DNA from: Microbacterium sp. zg-Y1090
Lineage (GTDB): Bacteria > Actinomycetota > Actinomycetes > Actinomycetales > Microbacteriaceae
Reading direction: 5' to 3'
Assembly (NCBI RefSeq): GCF_030246945.1
Contig: NZ_CP126742.1
Span: forward strand, 2,108,001-2,172,000
Length of the DNA stretch: 64,000 bases
Of the stretch, positions 35,453 through 45,748 are shown in pieces; within the stretch, counting starts at the first letter, position 1; the number at the start of each line of letters is the position of its first letter. Position numbers and translations under genes: made by a program. The notes below the pieces were generated by a model. That model was not told the DNA's origin. It did not search any database and saw only the letters and a list, made by a program, of their open reading frames with translations.

Positions 35453-36359
35453 GGGCGACCAGCTCCCGCGCCAGCCGCAGGTAGGCCTGGGCGGCAGGGT
35501 GCTCCGGCGCGAACTCGGTGATCGGCACGCCCGACACCGAGGCGTCCGGGAACTTCACGGTGCGGCCGATGACCGTCTCGAGCACGTCGTCGCCGAACGC
35601 GTCGACGACCCGCTCCAGCACCTCACGCGAGTGCAGGGTGCGGGGGTCGTACATGGTGGCCAGCACGCCGTCGAGCGTGATGGTGGGGTTGAGGCGGTCC
35701 CTCACCTTGTCGATCGTCTCGATGAGCAGAGCGACGCCGCGCAGCGCGAAGAACTCGCACTCCAGCGGGATGAGCACCCCGTGGCTGGCGGTGAGGGCGT
35801 TGACGGTCAGCAGCCCCAGCGAGGGCTGGCAGTCGATGAGAATGACGTCGTACTCCCCCGCGACCTTGCGCAGCACGCGGGCGAGGATCGTCTCACGGGC
35901 GACCTCGTTGACGAGGTGCACCTCAGCCGCCGACAGATCGATGTTGGCCGGAAGGATGTCCAGGCCCTCGACGCCGGTGGGCACGATGATGTCGTGCGGG
36001 TCGCGCTTGGTGTCCAGCAACAGGTCGTAGATCGTGGGGATCTCGTGCGTGTGCACCCCGAGCCCCGCCGACAGAGCGCCCTGCGGGTCGAAGTCCACGG
36101 CCAGCACGCGGCGGCCGTACTCGGCCAGCGACGCCGCCAGGTTGATCGTGGTCGTCGTCTTGCCGACGCCGCCCTTCTGGTTGCACAGCGAGATGATGCG
36201 GGCGGGCCCGTGCCCATCGAGCTTCGGTGGCGTCGGGAAGCCCTGGTAGGGGCGGCCGGTGGGACCGATCGGGGTGTCCCCCGCCGCGGTCTTCGCCGTT
36301 TGTGCCTTGGTCGCCACCGATGCTCCTGCCTGTGCTTCGCCTGCAACGATTCTAATCAT
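35436..36359 (-). CDS. ParA-family ATPase
   Basis: Deviant-Walker ATPase of 307 residues. The Walker A motif KGGVGKTTTT starts at residue 62, with LAVDFDPQGALSAGLG following and Walker B in DVILIDCQPSLGLLTVNALTA. A 45-residue Ala/Pro-rich N-terminal extension ends in PARIISLCNQKGG. This paralogue is regularly found beside scpAB and xerD in actinobacteria and is distinct from the oriC-linked ParA; it lacks a parB neighbour here. A role in chromosome or cargo positioning is inferred. ATG at 36359 is used. Confidence 0.9.
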   Translation of the reverse strand: MIRIVAGEAQAGASVATKAQTAKTAAGDTPIGPTGRPYQGFPTPPKLDGHGPARIISLCNQKGGVGKTTTTINLAASLAEYGRRVLAVDFDPQGALSAGLGVHTHEIPTIYDLLLDTKRDPHDIIVPTGVEGLDILPANIDLSAAEVHLVNEVARETILARVLRKVAGEYDVILIDCQPSLGLLTVNALTASHGVLIPLECEFFALRGVALLIETIDKVRDRLNPTITLDGVLATMYDPRTLHSREVLERVVDAFGDDVLETVIGRTVKFPDASVSGVPITEFAPEHPAAQAYLRLARELVARGAVA

Positions 36360-36414
36360 CGCGACGACGATCGCCGGAGGGCGCGCGGCGGCGTGCCCTC
36401 CGGCGATGCGGACG

Positions 36415-36939
36415 TCAGCGGGCGGAGCCGGCCAGGCTGCCGGTCACTTTCTCGCCGCTGGGGTCGTAGACCATGCAGAGGATCTCGCGGTCGCCCTGCT
36501 CCCACGACTGCTCGCTGGGGTACATCGGCCAGTAGTCCAGCGCGGACTCCTCGTAGGCGATGCCCACGAAGTCGGCGAACTCGGCGATGCAGGTCTCGCC
36601 TGCCTCGCTGACCAGGGCGTCCTCGCCCGGGTACTCCGGGTCGGTGGAATCGAACGTGTAGTAGACCTCGTCCTCGTGCGGCTCGCTGCAGGGCACGACG
36701 GGGACGCTGTCCACCTGCGTCGTGTCGCTGAGCGCGGAGGTGTTCAGGCAGTCGCCGAGGGAGATCGAGAAGACGTCGACGGCTTCGCCGCTTTCGTCGG
36801 GCTGGCTGCTCTCGTCGCCGTCGACGCGCACGGCGCCGGAGGTGTCGGGCGTGGTGGCGCAGGCGCTCAGCGAGGTCAGGCCGATGACGAGCAGGGCTGC
36901 GGCGGCGAGGTGCGGACGGACGAGCTTGATGGTGGTCAC
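36415..36939 (-). CDS. Lipoprotein of the septum-formation (DUF4190-associated) type
   Basis: Secreted lipoprotein of 174 residues. The signal peptide ends in the lipobox LSAC with Cys27. The mature part starts with an acidic linker and then has FSISLGDCLNTSAL...VPCSEPHEDEVYYTF, containing the Cys/His/Glu-rich pattern (C...C-x-x-PH-x-x-E) of the septum formation family PF13845. That name comes from a few studied members; function here is unproven. GTG at 36939 has GGAGAAG upstream. It stands alone between parA and the VKOR gene. Confidence 0.8.
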   Translation of the reverse strand: MTTIKLVRPHLAAAALLVIGLTSLSACATTPDTSGAVRVDGDESSQPDESGEAVDVFSISLGDCLNTSALSDTTQVDSVPVVPCSEPHEDEVYYTFDSTDPEYPGEDALVSEAGETCIAEFADFVGIAYEESALDYWPMYPSEQSWEQGDREILCMVYDPSGEKVTGSLAGSAR

Positions 36940-37096
36940 GTTCTTCTCCGTGTCGGTACGTCGTTTTCACGAGTTGTCACGTCGATTTTGGCGGATGCCG
37001 AGGGCGGCGCGTCTTCCGCTAGCATTCTCCCGCGCAACGGCCCGACCTTCTATGGGCCCGCCTGTGCGGCCGTGCGGGAGGACCCCGCGGGCACGG

Positions 37097-37696
37097 TCAG
37101 AGGCTGCCGAGCACGTCCAGCCGCACCTGGGCGACGACGGCGATGAGCGCGTAGTTCAGCACCGTGATCAGCGGCGCCCAGGTCAGCAGCGCGGCGCCGA
37201 GGCGCGGCATCCGCCCCCACACCCCGTCACGCAGCGCCCACGCGAGGGTGAACCAGAACAGCGGGATGGTCACCAGCCACACCACCATGCACCACGGGCA
37301 CAGCGAGCCGTATTCGAAGACGCTGCGGTAAGCGAAGAGGTGCACGAGCAGGAAACCGCCCAGCAGGAACAGCGTGTACACCCGCCAGAACCACCGCCGC
37401 ATCCCGCCGGGGGCCGCGAGCGCGCTCACCCCGGCGTAGAGCGGCCCGAGGAACAGCACGATGCCGATGATCGAGTTGCTGAACCCCAGCAGGTTGCCGC
37501 CGGGCGAGAGCAGGTTCGGTCCGCAGGTGACCAGCACGCTGATCTGGCAGGAGATGAGGGGGTCGGCGCCGGTGAGCTGGCCGATGTACTCCTGGTAGAG
37601 CAGGAACGACACCACCCAGCCGGCCAGGGCCGCGACGATCCAGAAGACCGCGAGTCCGCGCGGCGGGCGGAGAGTGGCCGTACCGGTGGTGGGCAT
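37097..37696 (-). CDS. Vitamin K epoxide reductase (VKOR) family protein
   Basis: Membrane protein of 199 residues with five predicted helices. The active-site pair C133-PW-C136 (SLCPWCMVVW) and the loop cysteines C50 and C58 (ISCQISVLVTCG) match bacterial VKORs, which reoxidise a DsbA-like oxidase in actinobacterial disulfide formation using quinone. It has no thioredoxin fusion, so a separate DsbA partner must exist elsewhere. ATG at 37696 lacks a strong ribosome site. It sits between xerD and the lipoprotein gene, interrupting the otherwise conserved xerD-parA order. Confidence 0.92.
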   Translation of the reverse strand: MPTTGTATLRPPRGLAVFWIVAALAGWVVSFLLYQEYIGQLTGADPLISCQISVLVTCGPNLLSPGGNLLGFSNSIIGIVLFLGPLYAGVSALAAPGGMRRWFWRVYTLFLLGGFLLVHLFAYRSVFEYGSLCPWCMVVWLVTIPLFWFTLAWALRDGVWGRMPRLGAALLTWAPLITVLNYALIAVVAQVRLDVLGSL

Positions 37697-37807
37697 GCCC
37701 CCAGTCTGGCGACACCCACGGCCTCGCGCCCACCCCCGCGCCGTGCAAACCCCGCCCCCGCCCCGCCCCCAACCGCGAGCGTCGGAGCCGCGCGGGCGGG
37801 CGGGGGG

Positions 37808-38731
37808 TCAGCGGGCGCGCGGGTGGGACGTGACGTAGACGTCGCGCAGCGCGTCGGGTGAGACGTAGGTGTAGATCTGGGTCGTGGCCACCGAGGCGTG
37901 GCCGAGCAGCTCCTGCACGACGCGCACGTCGGCTCCGCCCTGCAGCAGGTGCGTCGCGAAGGAGTGCCGCAGCGTGTGGGGCGACACGTGCGCCGTCAGC
38001 TGCGCCCTCTCGGCCGCCTTGCCGATCACCGCCCACGCGCTCTGCCGCGACAGCGGGGCGCCCCGCACCCCGAGGAACAGCCGCGGCGTCGCCCGCCCCC
38101 GGCGCGACAGCTCCGGCCGCACCCGCGTGAGGTAGGAGTCGACGGCGGTGCGCGCATACGACCCGATCGGCACGATGCGCTCCTTGTCGCCCTTGCCCCG
38201 CACCCGCAGCACGTCGCCGTGGGCGAGGTCGTCGACGTCCAGCTGCACGATCTCCGAGATGCGGGCACCCGTGGCGTACAGCAGCTCCAGCAACGCGCGG
38301 TCGCGGATGCCGACGAGGTCGCCCGCGGCGGCATCGGATGCCAGGGGCCCCGACGCGTCGAGCAGGGCCTCGACCTGCGCGATCGTCAGCGCCTTGGGCA
38401 GTCGCCGGGCCGCCTTGGGCGGGCGCAGGCGGCCGGTGGGGTCGCCGGCGGCGATGCCCTCCCTCGCCAGATACCGGTGGAAGGAACGCACGGCGGACTG
38501 CAGGCGGGCGAGGCTCGCCGCGGCGGGCGGCGGGTCGGCCGCCGCCCGATCGGCGATGAACCGCGTCACGACGTCGGCGGTGATCTCGTCGGTGTCGGCG
38601 ATGCCCTGCTCCCCCAGCCACCGCGAATACGCGTCGAGGTCGCGGCGATAGGCGGCACCGGTGTGCTCGGACAGACCGCGCTCGATCGCGACGTGCCGGA
38701 GGAACGCGTGCACCGCGCGATCGACCTGCAT
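37808..38731 (-). CDS. xerD: Site-specific tyrosine recombinase XerD
   Basis: Recombinase of 307 residues for chromosome dimer resolution at dif with XerC. The N-terminal SAM-like domain (FLRHVAIERGLSEHTGAAYR) is followed by the catalytic domain with Arg in ATGARISEI, Lys in GKGDKER, HTLRHSFATHLLQGGADVR, GHASVATTQ and Tyr in QIYTYV. All RKHRHY residues are present. ATG at 38731 lies one base after the nudix stop. Its place in the recN-pyrG-nudix-xerD-parA-scpA cluster is standard, supporting the chromosomal role over a phage integrase. Confidence 0.95.
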   Translation of the reverse strand: MQVDRAVHAFLRHVAIERGLSEHTGAAYRRDLDAYSRWLGEQGIADTDEITADVVTRFIADRAAADPPPAAASLARLQSAVRSFHRYLAREGIAAGDPTGRLRPPKAARRLPKALTIAQVEALLDASGPLASDAAAGDLVGIRDRALLELLYATGARISEIVQLDVDDLAHGDVLRVRGKGDKERIVPIGSYARTAVDSYLTRVRPELSRRGRATPRLFLGVRGAPLSRQSAWAVIGKAAERAQLTAHVSPHTLRHSFATHLLQGGADVRVVQELLGHASVATTQIYTYVSPDALRDVYVTSHPRAR

Positions 38732-38732
38732 G

Positions 38733-41022
<2,290 letters not shown>

Positions 41023-42726
41023 TCATCCTATCAGTCCGGCGGCGCCCAAGCTGAGCAGTTCGCGCGCGTGGGTGAGTGCGGCCTCGGAATCGGTCATGCC
41101 CGACAGCAGCCGCGCCATCTCGGCCTCGCGATCTGCGCCCTCCAGGCGGCGCACGCTGGAGGCGGTGACGGAGCCGTCGTTGGCCTTCACCACGCTGAGG
41201 TGGTTGGTGGCGAAGGCGGCGACCTGGGCGAGGTGGGTGACCACGACGACCTGCGACGATTCCGCCAGCCGCGCCAGCCGGCGCCCCACCTCGATCGCGG
41301 CGGCGCCGCCGATGCCGGCATCCACCTCGTCGAAGACGAATGTGGGAACCGGCTCGGTGGCGGCGATGACGACTTCGAGGGCGAGCATGACGCGGCTGAG
41401 CTCGCCGCCCGACGCGCCCTTGGCCACCGGGCGCGGGTCGGCGCCCGGGTGCGGCGCGAGGAGGATGGTGACATCGTCGCGGCCGGCAGCGGAGGCGGCG
41501 CCGGGGGCCAACTCGACGACGAGACGGGCGTCGGGCAGCGCCAGCGCCCGCAGCTCGGCGGTGACGGCGGCGCCGAGCCGGCCGGCGGCCGCGGTGCGGG
41601 CGGCAGTCAGCGCCGCGGCGGCGGCGTCGAGGACGGATGCTGCGGCGTCACGCTCCCGCTCGAGCCGCGCGATGCGGTCGCCGTCGTCATCGAGTTCCGC
41701 CAGGCGCGCCGAGCCGTTCTCGAGCAGCGCGATCGCGGCGTCCACGGTGCCGTGCACGCGGGTGAGGGTGGCCAGCTCCGCGCGGCGCGCCTCGACGAGC
41801 GCGAGTTCCTGGGGGCCGGTCTCATCGAGGTCGGCGAGGTAGCCCGAGAGGCTCTGAGCGAGGTCCACCGCGCGGTAGCCGATGTCGGCGGCCTGTTCGG
41901 CGAGGGCCGCGAGGGTGTCGTCGCGGTCGGCAGCGCGCTCGAGAGCACGCCGCGCCTCGGCGGCCAGCACCGCGACATCCGGCGCGTCGTCGTCCGAGGA
42001 CAGCGCGGTGTGGGCGGAAGCGGCGGCGATGCGCAGCTCCTCGACGTGCGACAGGCGCTCCGCGCGGCGGGCCAGCTCGTCGTCCTCGCCCGGCTGGGGG
42101 TCGACGCGCTCGATGTCCGCCAGCAGCAGGCGCAGCTCCTCGGCCTCGCGGGCGCGGGTGTCGCTCTCGCCGGTGAGGTGGGTGAGTTCGGCATCCAGAC
42201 CACGCCACGTCTCATAGGCCTCGCGATACGCCGCCAGGGCATCGGCGACGGGGGCGCCGCCGAAGCGGTCCAGGGCGTCGCGCTGCGCCACCGACGAACG
42301 CAGCCGCAGCTGGTCGGACTGCCCGTGCACGACGACCAGTTGATCGGCGAGATCGGCGAGCACTCCGGCCGGCGCGGTGCGGCCACCGACGGTGGCGCGG
42401 CTGCGGCCCTCACTCGAGAGCGTGCGGCCGAGGTACAGCTCGGCATCTCCCCCGCCGATGGGCTCGAGATCGCCGCCGGCCTCACGCACCCGCTCCGCGA
42501 CGGCGCCGTCTTCCGGGACGATCCACGTGCCCTCGACGGACGCCTGCGCAGCTCCCGAGCGCACCGCACCGGAGTCGGCGCGCTGGCCCAGCAGCAGCCC
42601 GAGGCCGGTGACGACCATGGTCTTGCCGGCGCCGGTCTCGCCCGTGATCGCCGTGAAGCCGCGCCCCATGGGCAGTGTGGCCTGCGCGATGACGCCCAGG
42701 TCGCGCAGGCGGATCTCCTCGATCAC
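41023..42726 (-). CDS. recN: DNA repair protein RecN
   Basis: SMC-like repair ATPase of 567 residues acting in double-strand-break repair. Walker A is GETGAGKTMVV near residue 31, long Ala/Glu/Arg-rich coiled coils fill residues 150-400, the ABC signature is ASGGELSRVMLALEVV and Walker B is VFDEVDAGIGG, followed by VVVTHLAQVAA. GTG at 42726 has GGGGGAGGAG upstream and begins VIEEIRLRDLGVI, the expected RecN start. It lies between pyrG and nadK as in most actinobacteria. Confidence 0.95.
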   Translation of the reverse strand: MIEEIRLRDLGVIAQATLPMGRGFTAITGETGAGKTMVVTGLGLLLGQRADSGAVRSGAAQASVEGTWIVPEDGAVAERVREAGGDLEPIGGGDAELYLGRTLSSEGRSRATVGGRTAPAGVLADLADQLVVVHGQSDQLRLRSSVAQRDALDRFGGAPVADALAAYREAYETWRGLDAELTHLTGESDTRAREAEELRLLLADIERVDPQPGEDDELARRAERLSHVEELRIAAASAHTALSSDDDAPDVAVLAAEARRALERAADRDDTLAALAEQAADIGYRAVDLAQSLSGYLADLDETGPQELALVEARRAELATLTRVHGTVDAAIALLENGSARLAELDDDGDRIARLERERDAAASVLDAAAAALTAARTAAAGRLGAAVTAELRALALPDARLVVELAPGAASAAGRDDVTILLAPHPGADPRPVAKGASGGELSRVMLALEVVIAATEPVPTFVFDEVDAGIGGAAAIEVGRRLARLAESSQVVVVTHLAQVAAFATNHLSVVKANDGSVTASSVRRLEGADREAEMARLLSGMTDSEAALTHARELLSLGAAGLIG

Positions 42727-42754
42727 GCGGTCTCCTCCCCCGGCGCGGCGGCGG

Positions 42755-43690
42755 TCACGGTGCCTCCGCGTCGACGGGCCCGGCGGGGCCGCGCCAGCCG
42801 GTGACGGGCAGCTGGAACTTGCGCACCAGCCGGTCGGTGAACGCGGCGGGGTGCAGCCGCGCGAGCCGCACCGGGCTGGGCGATCGACGCACCACGACGC
42901 GCGCACCCGGCGGCAGGTCGTGCGAACGGCGCCCGTCGCACCAGAGCACGCCGATCCCGTTGTTGCGGTGCAGCACCTCGATCGCGACGGCCGCGTCGGG
43001 GCTGACCACGAGCGGGCGGGCGAACAGGGCGTGGGCGGACAGCGGAACGACCGTGATCGCCTCCACGGTCGGCCAGACGACCGGTCCTCCTCCGGAGAAG
43101 TTGTAGGCGGTCGAGCCGGTGGGGGTCGAGACGACCACGCCGTCGCAGCCGAAGCTCGACAGCGGCCGGCCGTCGATCTCGATCACGACTTCCAGCATCC
43201 GCTCGCGGCTCGCCTTCTCCACCGTCGCCTCGTTCAGCGCCCACGTCTCGTAGATGACCGTGTTGCCGGCATCCTTCACGCGCACCGACAGCGCCAGGCG
43301 CTCCTCGACGTCGTAGTCGCGGGCGATGACGCGGCGCACCGCGTCGTCCATGTCATCCCGCTCGATCTCCGCGAGGAAGCCGACATGGCCCATGTTGATG
43401 CCGAGCACCGGCGCGGTGCAGTCGCGCACCAACTCCGCGGCCCGGAGGATCGTGCCGTCCCCGCCCAGCACGATGGCCAGTTCGATGTCGGAGACGTCGA
43501 CGTCGGTGCCGAGTGTCGCGACACCGGTGAGGTCGACGCCGACGCCCTCGAGGTCGGCCCGGTCGTCGGCGGCGAGCACGGGGCGGGCGCCCGCGGACTG
43601 CAGCGCCTGCATCACCCGGCGCGCCGCGTCGGCGTTGTCGTCCCGGTGGGCGTGCACGACGACGAGGATGCTGCGCTCGGGATGGGTCAT
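42755..43690 (-). CDS. nadK: NAD kinase
   Basis: Enzyme of 311 residues that phosphorylates NAD to NADP. The catalytic GGDGTILRAAELV, the NMGHVGFLAE loop, the ALNEATVEK segment and the glycine-rich VVVSTPTGSTAYNFSGGGPV are all present. ATG at 43690 overlaps the tlyA stop (ATGA). The gap to recN is 28 bases. The tlyA-nadK-recN order is typical of actinobacteria and Firmicutes. Confidence 0.95.
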   Translation of the reverse strand: MTHPERSILVVVHAHRDDNADAARRVMQALQSAGARPVLAADDRADLEGVGVDLTGVATLGTDVDVSDIELAIVLGGDGTILRAAELVRDCTAPVLGINMGHVGFLAEIERDDMDDAVRRVIARDYDVEERLALSVRVKDAGNTVIYETWALNEATVEKASRERMLEVVIEIDGRPLSSFGCDGVVVSTPTGSTAYNFSGGGPVVWPTVEAITVVPLSAHALFARPLVVSPDAAVAIEVLHRNNGIGVLWCDGRRSHDLPPGARVVVRRSPSPVRLARLHPAAFTDRLVRKFQLPVTGWRGPAGPVDAEAP

Positions 43691-44487
43691 TCGATCTCCG
43701 CCAGTCGGTTCACGGTGCCCAACCATTCTGTCGGATTGCCGTCGACGCCCGGGCGGAGATGCACGAGATACTCGACATTGCCGTGGGTGCCTGCCAGCGG
43801 CGAGGCGATGAGGCCGCAGGTGCCGAGCCCGGCATCCCACGCCGCCCACAGCACCCCGGCGGTGGCGTCGGCGCGCAGCCCGGCGTTCTTCACGAGCCCC
43901 TCGCGCACCCCGGTGCGCCCCACTTCGAACTGCGGCTTGATCAGCAGCACGATGTCCGCATCGGGTGCACTGACGGCGGCGACCGACGGCAGCACGTGGC
44001 TGAGCGAGATGAACGACAGGTCGCCGGTGACGACGGTGGGCGCACCGGCGACCCCCGCCGCCTCGGCCAGGGAGGCCGCCGTCATGTGCCGCACATTGAA
44101 GCCCTCGACCACCCGCACGCCCGGGTCGGCGGCGACGGATGCCGCGAGCTGGCCGTGTCCGACATCGACGGCGAGCACGGGGTCGGCGCCCCGCTCCCGC
44201 AGCACCTGGGTGAAGCCGCCCGTCGACGCGCCCATGTCGAGGGCGAGCCGCCCCCGCACGTCGATGTCGAACGCGTCGAGGGCGGCGATGAGCTTGTGCG
44301 CGGCGCGGCTGACGTAGTGGTCGGAGGCGGCGACGACGATCTCGGCGTCGTCGTCCACGCGCGCCGACGCCTTCACCTGCGGTCGTCCGTCGACGCTCAC
44401 CAGGCCGGCGGCGATCAACTGCGCGGCGTGGGTGCGCGAGCGCGCCAGTCCTCGTGCGGCGACGACGGCGTCCAGGCGGGCGGTCAT
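43687..44487 (-). CDS. tlyA: TlyA-family rRNA 2'-O-methyltransferase
   Basis: Protein of 266 residues with an N-terminal S4 domain (RLDAVVAARGLARSRTHAAQ) and a FtsJ-like methyltransferase domain: SAM motif LALDMGASTGGFTQVLRERG and then DLSFISLSHVLP and LLIKPQFEVGR. TlyA proteins methylate the ribose of C1920 in 23S and, for the longer type, C1409 in 16S rRNA, and so determine capreomycin susceptibility in mycobacteria. ATG at 44487 overlaps the small gene upstream. The historical name hemolysin is misleading. Confidence 0.93.
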   Translation of the reverse strand: MTARLDAVVAARGLARSRTHAAQLIAAGLVSVDGRPQVKASARVDDDAEIVVAASDHYVSRAAHKLIAALDAFDIDVRGRLALDMGASTGGFTQVLRERGADPVLAVDVGHGQLAASVAADPGVRVVEGFNVRHMTAASLAEAAGVAGAPTVVTGDLSFISLSHVLPSVAAVSAPDADIVLLIKPQFEVGRTGVREGLVKNAGLRADATAGVLWAAWDAGLGTCGLIASPLAGTHGNVEYLVHLRPGVDGNPTEWLGTVNRLAEIE

Positions 44488-44666
44488 GCCGCCGGGTCTG
44501 CGGGACCGGACTGCAGGCGCCGGGCCAGTTCGTCGTGGAGGGCCGCGTACCCCTGGGCGCGCTCCCCCAGCGGCTGGTCCTCGATCACCTCGATCGCCGA
44601 CAGCAGGTCGTCGCGCGGCTGCGGCTGCTCAGGATCGAGCGCGGCGGCGTCGGGTGCGGCATCCAT
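44484..44666 (-). CDS. Small conserved-position protein between HAD and tlyA
   Basis: Frame of 60 residues starting MDAAPDAAALDPEQPQPRDD and ending LHDELARRLQSGPADPAA. GGGGG lies seven bases before the ATG at 44666, and the stop overlaps the tlyA start (ATGA), so it is very likely translated. A helical segment, LLSAIEVIEDQPLGERAQGY, is the only structured part. Short proteins of this kind with a DxxL/ERAxxYxxxHDELxRxL pattern occur upstream of tlyA in many actinobacteria; function is unknown. Confidence 0.75.
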   Translation of the reverse strand: MDAAPDAAALDPEQPQPRDDLLSAIEVIEDQPLGERAQGYAALHDELARRLQSGPADPAA

Positions 44667-44701
44667 CGGCATGCCCCCAGGATAGGCGCTGGCGCGCCGG
44701 A

Positions 44702-45748
44702 TCAGGGGCGGTGGAACGGGTCGGCGTACAGTCGCTCGGGCACACGGAAGCCGAAGATCCCGCGACCGGTCGCCCAGATCGCCGCAGCGCCCGCGCGCAC
44801 CAGGTCGATCGGGCGGGAGCCTTCGGAGAGGATGTGGATGTCGGGACCGTCGATGCGCACCGACGCATCGCGCACGGTCGTGACATCGCCGATGGTCTTC
44901 ACCTCGGGGTACGGCTCGTGCAGCTCCCGAAGGTCGCCGAGGATGTAGGTGGGACGCGAGTGCGGGGGCGCTGCGAGCACGTGCTTCGGCCGGTCGACGC
45001 CCGTGAGCACCAGCACCGACGGGATGCCGGCGGCCTGCGCTCCGGCGATGTCGGTGTCGAGCCGGTCGCCGAGGAAAAGCGGGCTGGACGCGCCGAAGCG
45101 GGCCACGGCCTCGTCGAAGATGGGCTGCTCCGGCTTTCCGGCGACCACCGCGAGACGACCGACGGCCGTGTGCACCGCCGACACCAGCGTGCCGTTGCCC
45201 GGCGCGAGGCCCCGCGCCTGCGGGATCGTCCAGTCGGTGTTGGTGGCGATCCACGGGATGCCGCCTTCGTCCTCGGGGAGGGCGAGCGCGTACGCGGCTT
45301 CGGCGAGATGCTGCCAGCCGACGTCGGGGGCGAACCCCTGCACGACCGCTGCCGGAGCGTCCTCGGCGCTGCGCGTCACCGCGTAGCCGGCTTTCTCCAC
45401 CTCGACGGTGAGACCGTCACCACCCACGACCAGGATGCGCGCGCCCGGGGCGACCCGTTCGCGCAGCAGCCGCATGGCCGCCTGAGGGCTGGTGACGACG
45501 TCCTCGGGGCGGGTCCCGGTGAGGCCGAGGTCACGGAGATGTCCGGCGACGGTGGCATCGGTGCGGGAGGCGTTGTTCGTGATGTAGCCGAGCCGCCGGC
45601 CCTCGCCGGCACGCTGCAGGCTCTCCACCGCGTGCGGCAGCGGACCCGGCCCGGCGTAGACCACGCCGTCGAGGTCGGCCAGCACCGCGTCGACGCCGTC
45701 GAGCGGCGTACGCTCAGCGGCTGCGGCCGAACGGGAGAACAGCCTCAT
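44702..45748 (-). CDS. HAD-IIA family hydrolase (NagD/phosphatase type)
   Basis: Phosphatase-like protein of 348 residues. Motif I is VLADLDGVVYAG (nucleophile Asp in DLDGV), followed by the cap and the motif GYITNNASRT of the HAD-IIA class; motif III/IV are in VVAGKPEQPIF and LFLGDRLDTDIAGAQAAGI. The family includes p-nitrophenyl phosphatases, NagD and 2-phosphoglycolate phosphatases. The substrate is not predictable. ATG at 45748 shares a base with the stop of the upstream gene (TGATG) with GGAGG four bases before it. Confidence 0.9.
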   Translation of the reverse strand: MRLFSRSAAAAERTPLDGVDAVLADLDGVVYAGPGPLPHAVESLQRAGEGRRLGYITNNASRTDATVAGHLRDLGLTGTRPEDVVTSPQAAMRLLRERVAPGARILVVGGDGLTVEVEKAGYAVTRSAEDAPAAVVQGFAPDVGWQHLAEAAYALALPEDEGGIPWIATNTDWTIPQARGLAPGNGTLVSAVHTAVGRLAVVAGKPEQPIFDEAVARFGASSPLFLGDRLDTDIAGAQAAGIPSVLVLTGVDRPKHVLAAPPHSRPTYILGDLRELHEPYPEVKTIGDVTTVRDASVRIDGPDIHILSEGSRPIDLVRAGAAAIWATGRGIFGFRVPERLYADPFHRP

